From the NCBI GenBank assembly GCA_964485695.1, contig CAZAKZ010000079.1, forward strand, positions 1 to 26,010: a DNA stretch of 26,010 nucleotides, read 5' to 3'. Both the position numbers and the translations under genes were made by a program. The notes under the pieces are model-generated. The model saw nothing but the letters and a program-made list of their open reading frames with translations, was not told the DNA's origin and searched no databases. Below are positions 22,227 to 26,010 of this stretch, piece after piece. Position 1 is the first letter of the stretch, and the number at the start of each line of letters is the position of its first letter. This DNA is from CAZAKZ01 sp964485695. GTDB lineage: Bacteria > Planctomycetota > JAFGQW01.

Positions 22227-23376
22227 CCGGTGACTCTCCTCTGGTTTCCGCGTGGGCAAGGGCGGCCACCACGGCCTGGCCCAGGGCCAGGCCGTGGTCC
22301 CCTGTGGACAGGCGGCAATGCGTCAGGACAGTAAGTCCCTCTTCTTCCAGGCGCGCGGTCAGGCGGCGCTTCAGGATCTCGTTGAAGAAGCACCCCCCGG
22401 ACAGGGCGACCGAACGGATGCCGGCATCTGCCGCTGCATGCGCTGCACAAGCGGTCAGGGCGCCGGCCACGGCCTCGTGAAACGCGGCGGCCAATTCGGA
22501 CGTTGCCCGCCCGGCCCTCCGGCCCTCCACGATCTCGCGGATCAGGGGCCGCACGTCGATACGCAGGACGCCGGTGGCCGGATCTTCCTCCAGGGAACAC
22601 GCAAGCGACTCCACCTCGGCAGTGCATGCGCCGGCCGCGGCCTCCAGGGCGCGCGGCGCCTCCCCCTCCACGCGGTTATGCTGGCACAGGCCCAGCAGGA
22701 AGGCGACGCCGTCGAAGAGCCGCCCCAGACTGGAGGTCCGGGGCAGGACCGAGGGCCCGGCCAGGCGCTGGCGGGTGACGTGCACGGCTTCCCTGTCCGT
22801 GGAAGAGAGGAGATCCGCGGCCGCCTCGGTCCAGTCCGGGCCGTATGCCTCATGAAGCAGGCCGGCCGCGGGCCGCCAGGTGTCCCGGGCCGCGGCGTCT
22901 CCGCCCGACAGGGGGAAATACATGAGGTGCCCCGCCCGGGTGAAACCGGCCCCGGAACACGCCAGCACCTCGCAGCCCCACACGGCGCCGTCCGTGCCGA
23001 AACCGGTTCCATCGCAGCACACGCCGATGACGGGGCCAGTAACTCCATTCTCCATGGCGCAACTCACGACGTGGGCATGGTGGTGCTGCACCTCGGTCAC
23101 AGGCAACCCGAGAGACCGGGCGTGGCGCGAGGAGAGATAGCCCGGATGCATGTCGCAGGCCACCCGGGCGGGCCGGACGCGCGTGCGGTGCACGAGGCGG
23201 TCCACGCACTGGTGAAACGCGCGATACACCGCCGGGTCGGAGAGCTCCCCCGGCATCTCTTCCACCTCGGCCCGGGAGCCGGAGACCAGGCACACCGAGG
23301 CCTTGGCGTCCCCGCCCACGGCCAGCACGGGCACGGGCGCGGTGATAGGGAGGGAGATCGGGTCTTCCGGGTTCAT
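22204..23376 (-). CDS. hypF: HypF carbamoyltransferase, Kae1-like C-terminal domain only
   Basis: A 390-residue protein matching only the C-terminal half of HypF (usually about 750 residues). It starts where the Kae1-like domain starts (PVLAVGGDAKASVCLVSG). It has the metal motif VQHHHAHVVSCAMENG (His98, His102), CDGTGFGTDGAVWGCE, and LSGGCFFNEILKRRL near the end. The acylphosphatase, zinc fingers and YrdC-like domain are missing. HypF makes carbamoyl-AMP with YrdC and moves the carbamoyl to HypE; this part would do only the transfer. The ATG at 23376 is chosen because upstream in-frame sequence has no HypF similarity and soon enters the preceding gene. A separate N-terminal protein elsewhere is the simplest explanation. 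Gene overlaps hypC by 23 bases. Confidence 0.85.
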   Translation of the reverse strand: MNPEDPISLPITAPVPVLAVGGDAKASVCLVSGSRAEVEEMPGELSDPAVYRAFHQCVDRLVHRTRVRPARVACDMHPGYLSSRHARSLGLPVTEVQHHHAHVVSCAMENGVTGPVIGVCCDGTGFGTDGAVWGCEVLACSGAGFTRAGHLMYFPLSGGDAAARDTWRPAAGLLHEAYGPDWTEAAADLLSSTDREAVHVTRQRLAGPSVLPRTSSLGRLFDGVAFLLGLCQHNRVEGEAPRALEAAAGACTAEVESLACSLEEDPATGVLRIDVRPLIREIVEGRRAGRATSELAAAFHEAVAGALTACAAHAAADAGIRSVALSGGCFFNEILKRRLTARLEEEGLTVLTHCRLSTGDHGLALGQAVVAALAHAETRGESPDVSCRTR

Positions 23377-23397
23377 GGCTTTCCAGGGACCGGATTT

Positions 23398-23457
23398 GAA
23401 AGCGGGGATCGATATGGGGTCCCCGGGGAAATGATAGACCCAAAAACCGCTTTCCCC
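23398..23457. terminator. Inverted repeats between the alpha-barrel gene and hypF
   Basis: GAAAGCGG (23398-23405) pairs with CCGCTTTC (23447-23454), and GGGGAAA (23425-23431) with TTTCCCC (23451-23457); GGGTC and GACCC inside can also pair. The structure begins at the stop of the alpha-barrel gene and could end or attenuate leftward transcription before hypF. There is no clean T-run. Confidence 0.35.
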
Positions 23458-25364
23458 TATTTCAACCCGTGGACCTTCATGTACCGGTAGTAGACCTCGA
23501 GGCACATGGTCATGACCGCCGTGGCGTAGACGCGGCCGCCGTCCTCGCCCCACGGGCCCAGGGGATCCCAGGATCCCTTCTCGCAGCCGTCCTTGCGCTG
23601 GTGGTCCACGATGGCCTTTTTCATGGCTTGGTTCCATCGTGCCCACTGCCGGCCGCCGACCTGGAACATGGCCAGGGTGCCGAAGTACCAGTAGTAGTGG
23701 TCGATGGAGCCGGTGCTCCCGTCCCAGGCGGGCAGGCGCTCCAGGCAGAGCTTGGCCCCCAGCTGGATGACCTTGGACTTGTCGGGGTCTTCCCCGAGGA
23801 GCACGCGGGTCAGCATGGCCACGGCCGTGATGGCCTCGCTCCTGGAGCGCGGCCACTTTTCCTCGCGGCCAGGCGCGCGCACCGGGCTCACGCCTGACTG
23901 CACGTACCCGCACCGGCCCGTGGAGGGATCGGTCATCTGGTCCACCCAGATCCGAGCGCCGCGAAGCACCTCCTTGGGCACGTCCAGGCCGGCCAGCTTG
24001 GCGCTCTTCAGGGCCAGTACAACCCAGCCGGTCACCGAGGTGTCGTTGTCCCCGGGCTGGACCGTGTAGCGCCAGCCCAGCTTGCCCGTGCCCGAGGGAT
24101 TGGGATTCTGCGCCTTGTAGATGAACTCGAGGGCTTTTTCCACCGGCCGCCGCAGGAGCGGACTGCGGGTCATGCTGTACGACTCGGCCATGGCCAGGGT
24201 GCAGAGGGCGTGGCAGTACATGAAGTGGCCGGTCTGGGTACCGAAGCACCCCTCGGGATCCTGGATCCGTCTGAGGTACTTGATGGCGTCGCCCACGGCC
24301 TTCTTGTAGGGACCGGACTTGTGTGTGTTGCCCGCACCCAGGAAGGCGAGGAGGGCAAGGCCGGTGAGGCCCGGGTCGTACAGGGGGTAGCCCTTGCCGT
24401 CACAGATGTTCCCCATGCACCGTTCCTGGTAGCCGTCACAGTCCCAGTAGCCCTCCTCCGGAGTCTGATGCCGGGCCAGCCAATCCAACCCCAGGGATAC
24501 GCCCTCGGCCGTGCCCGCGCCGCCGTACCGACGTCTGAGAGCGCGCCGACCGCCGTGACGACCACCCAAGGCCCCTGCCACGGAGGGTTTCGCCGGCCGG
24601 ATCGGTTTCGATACGCCGGCCGAACTCGAGGCCCTGGCCGAAGTCGCCCAGTGGGTGATGCCGCACCGGTCCAGGAGCCCCACGGCATCGATGGCCGCGT
24701 CCTCCACGAGGGGTTTCAGGTAGAGCTTCAGGCGGCGGGTCTCGAATCGGGTGGTGAACGGGATGACCGACACCCCGGTCTTCCCGCGAACGGGAGCCGT
24801 CTGCCGCCACACGAAGACCTCTTCCTCTCCCTTGACCGTGAAGGCGCTGATCATGGAGACGCCCCCGGCACGCTTCGGCTCGTACACCAGGACGGCGACG
24901 GGCCGCAGGGGCTTTCCATACTCCAGCTCCAGGCACCACCGTTCCTGAGCCCGGCCACGCGGGGCCCAGGCCGTGGACAGCCGCCCTGCCTCGAGGGTGT
25001 CGGGCGGCCCGACGGCCTGTTCCGGACTGAAGGCCTGTTTCGGCTTCAGGGTGCCCCAGATGAACCAGTGGGGGTGGACGTAGAACCAGTGGCCCGCGGG
25101 CAGGTTCTTGTGGCCCATGTATTCGGTTCCCGACCATGGGCCGAAGTCGTAATAGGAGCCGTAGCGTTCAAGATCCCCCGGAACCCGGAGAATCCTCAGG
25201 AGACACTGGTACTTCCCCCCTGCCCTGGCGGCCTGGATATCCACCTCCAAGCCTTTTTTGGACAGTCCTTTGGGACGATCCGGAGGATCTTGAGCCAGGG
25301 CCGAAGCGGCCACCACGATGAGTAGGATTCCGGTGAGTGGAATTCCGAGCCAGAGGTGTTTCAT
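23457..25364 (-). CDS. Secreted all-alpha barrel protein with squalene-cyclase/prenyltransferase-like repeats
   Basis: A 635-residue exported protein with a signal peptide (MKHLWLGIPLTGILLIVVAA, cleavage near ALAQ). Residues about 30-235 form a beta-rich unit of unknown type (WCLELEYGKPLRPVAVLVYE, FTTRFETRRLKLYLKPL). A Gly/Arg-rich linker (about 255-290, GGRHGGRRALRRRYGG) leads to an alpha/alpha-barrel of at least six repeats (SLGLDWLARHQTPEEGYWDC, GLTGLALLAFLGAGNTHKSG, AIKYLRRIQDPEGCFGTQTG, VTGWVVLALKSAKLAGL). Similar proteins are abundant in planctomycetes and are not proven terpene cyclases; the acidic DxDD motif of squalene-hopene cyclases is not seen. GGGAG stands 9 bases before the start. 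Its job is unknown. It ends about 80 bases before hypF, across a structured spacer. Confidence 0.85.
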   Translation of the reverse strand: MKHLWLGIPLTGILLIVVAASALAQDPPDRPKGLSKKGLEVDIQAARAGGKYQCLLRILRVPGDLERYGSYYDFGPWSGTEYMGHKNLPAGHWFYVHPHWFIWGTLKPKQAFSPEQAVGPPDTLEAGRLSTAWAPRGRAQERWCLELEYGKPLRPVAVLVYEPKRAGGVSMISAFTVKGEEEVFVWRQTAPVRGKTGVSVIPFTTRFETRRLKLYLKPLVEDAAIDAVGLLDRCGITHWATSARASSSAGVSKPIRPAKPSVAGALGGRHGGRRALRRRYGGAGTAEGVSLGLDWLARHQTPEEGYWDCDGYQERCMGNICDGKGYPLYDPGLTGLALLAFLGAGNTHKSGPYKKAVGDAIKYLRRIQDPEGCFGTQTGHFMYCHALCTLAMAESYSMTRSPLLRRPVEKALEFIYKAQNPNPSGTGKLGWRYTVQPGDNDTSVTGWVVLALKSAKLAGLDVPKEVLRGARIWVDQMTDPSTGRCGYVQSGVSPVRAPGREEKWPRSRSEAITAVAMLTRVLLGEDPDKSKVIQLGAKLCLERLPAWDGSTGSIDHYYWYFGTLAMFQVGGRQWARWNQAMKKAIVDHQRKDGCEKGSWDPLGPWGEDGGRVYATAVMTMCLEVYYRYMKVHGLK

Positions 25365-25481
25365 GAGACCATTCTCCCAGGAAGGATGTTGCTGGTCCGG
25401 GCCCGTGAAACAGCGGGGTAACGGAATGAGGGCCGGCGGGTTCAGAAAAACTGGAAAGAAATCGGCAGGCGTGTGGCTCGT

Positions 25482-26010
25482 CTATTTCGGCTGGCTCCCA
25501 GGTGGCCGGATCCGGTCCAGCGCTTTTCGTGCTGCGGCCCGTAATCCGGCATCCTCGGACGCCATCGCTCGCTCGAGGGCGGGGATGGCGAGGCCAGCGA
25601 CCGGGCCGAGCTCGGCTAGGACATCCACGGCCGCACGGCGCACCTCCTCCTCGGGATCCGAAAGTGCACGGACCGGGAGGAGAACCCCGTAGGAGCCGAG
25701 GTGACGGCAGAGGCGGACGGCATTCAATCGCGCGACAGCGTCGCCTTGTTCATATCGATGGCCCAGCTCCTTCACCACGGAACGCTTGATATCGAAATCC
25801 CGAAGGACCCGATCCACGCGCAGGCGAAGATCGGGATCCGGGTCGAGGCGAAAGGGAACCAGCCGGTGCTCGTAGATGATGCTCTGGAACCAGGGCACGG
25901 CATCGAACAATTCCATGGCTGCCCTGCGAACCTCTTTTTCAGGGTCCGACAGATATTCTCTATCACGGCAAAATTCGATTGGATCCCGCCTCCACTGACC
26001 GGAATCCAGG
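25482..26010 (-). CDS. HEAT-repeat protein, 3' part
   Basis: The frame is open to the window edge, so the start lies outside; at least 175 C-terminal residues are seen. HEAT repeats are evident: LSDPEKEVRRAAMELFDAVP, LDPDPDLRLRVDRVLRDFDI, LSDPEEEVRRAAVDVLAELG and MASEDAGLRAAARKALDRI, each with the conserved Asp-Pro and Arg. Such repeats bind proteins; related forms occur in phycobilisome-lyase-like and other scaffold proteins. A methionine at 25916 is internal, since the repeat pattern continues before it. No signal or catalytic part is visible here. It precedes the alpha-barrel gene by 117 bases; that spacer has no clear promoter. Confidence 0.8.
   Translation of the reverse strand, partial: LDSGQWRRDPIEFCRDREYLSDPEKEVRRAAMELFDAVPWFQSIIYEHRLVPFRLDPDPDLRLRVDRVLRDFDIKRSVVKELGHRYEQGDAVARLNAVRLCRHLGSYGVLLPVRALSDPEEEVRRAAVDVLAELGPVAGLAIPALERAMASEDAGLRAAARKALDRIRPPGSQPK

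Noticed and set aside
19865..22480. 871-codon plus-strand open frame opposite hypE, hypD and hypC
   Set aside because: It is antisense to three clear hyp genes, has a biased His/Arg/Gly composition typical of GC-rich shadow frames, and shows no domain pattern.

Overview
The window is high-GC bacterial DNA of the double-membrane type, with many exported proteins, one lipoprotein and good Shine-Dalgarno sites. Several families are typical of uncultivated Planctomycetota and related phyla: secreted all-alpha barrel (squalene-cyclase-like) repeats, DUF1573 lipoproteins, and small multi-CxxC proteins. That phylum assignment is an inference; there is no rRNA or other marker gene here.

Left part (1-8357). 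A DUF1579-like protein and a complete M24 aminopeptidase P-like peptidase read rightward. They converge on a leftward block: ftcD (bifunctional formimidoyltransferase-cyclodeaminase), queC (7-deazaguanine synthesis, overlapping ftcD by ATGA), a protein with two copies of a paired-CxxC unit, and two tandem paralogous exported proteins of unknown function.

Middle (8358-15760). A penicillin-acylase-family gene (A) and a secreted beta-propeller-like gene (B) on the minus strand seem once to have been direct neighbours. They are now separated by a 3.9 kb mosaic insert. The insert is bracketed by a ~266 bp direct repeat that carries the B-stop/A-start junction, so each end holds a broken copy of the other gene. 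The insert contains a VapBC-type toxin-antitoxin pair and a small zinc-ribbon ORF, themselves bracketed by a 48 bp repeat. It also holds a 38-codon ORF with strong expression signals, an IS256-like transposase remnant, and a secreted protein with unlike codon use.

Right part (15961-26010). A zinc-ribbon membrane protein, a small unknown protein and a DUF1573 lipoprotein with a degenerate C39-peptidase-like domain read rightward. Leftward lies a tightly overlapping [NiFe]-hydrogenase maturation operon, hypF(C-terminal)-hypC-hypD-hypE-hypA-hypB. It makes the Fe(CN)2CO and nickel centre, but no hydrogenase structural genes are present, and HypF keeps only its Kae1-like domain. A secreted all-alpha barrel protein and the 3' part of a HEAT-repeat gene close the window. 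No tRNA, rRNA, CRISPR array or riboswitch was recognised.
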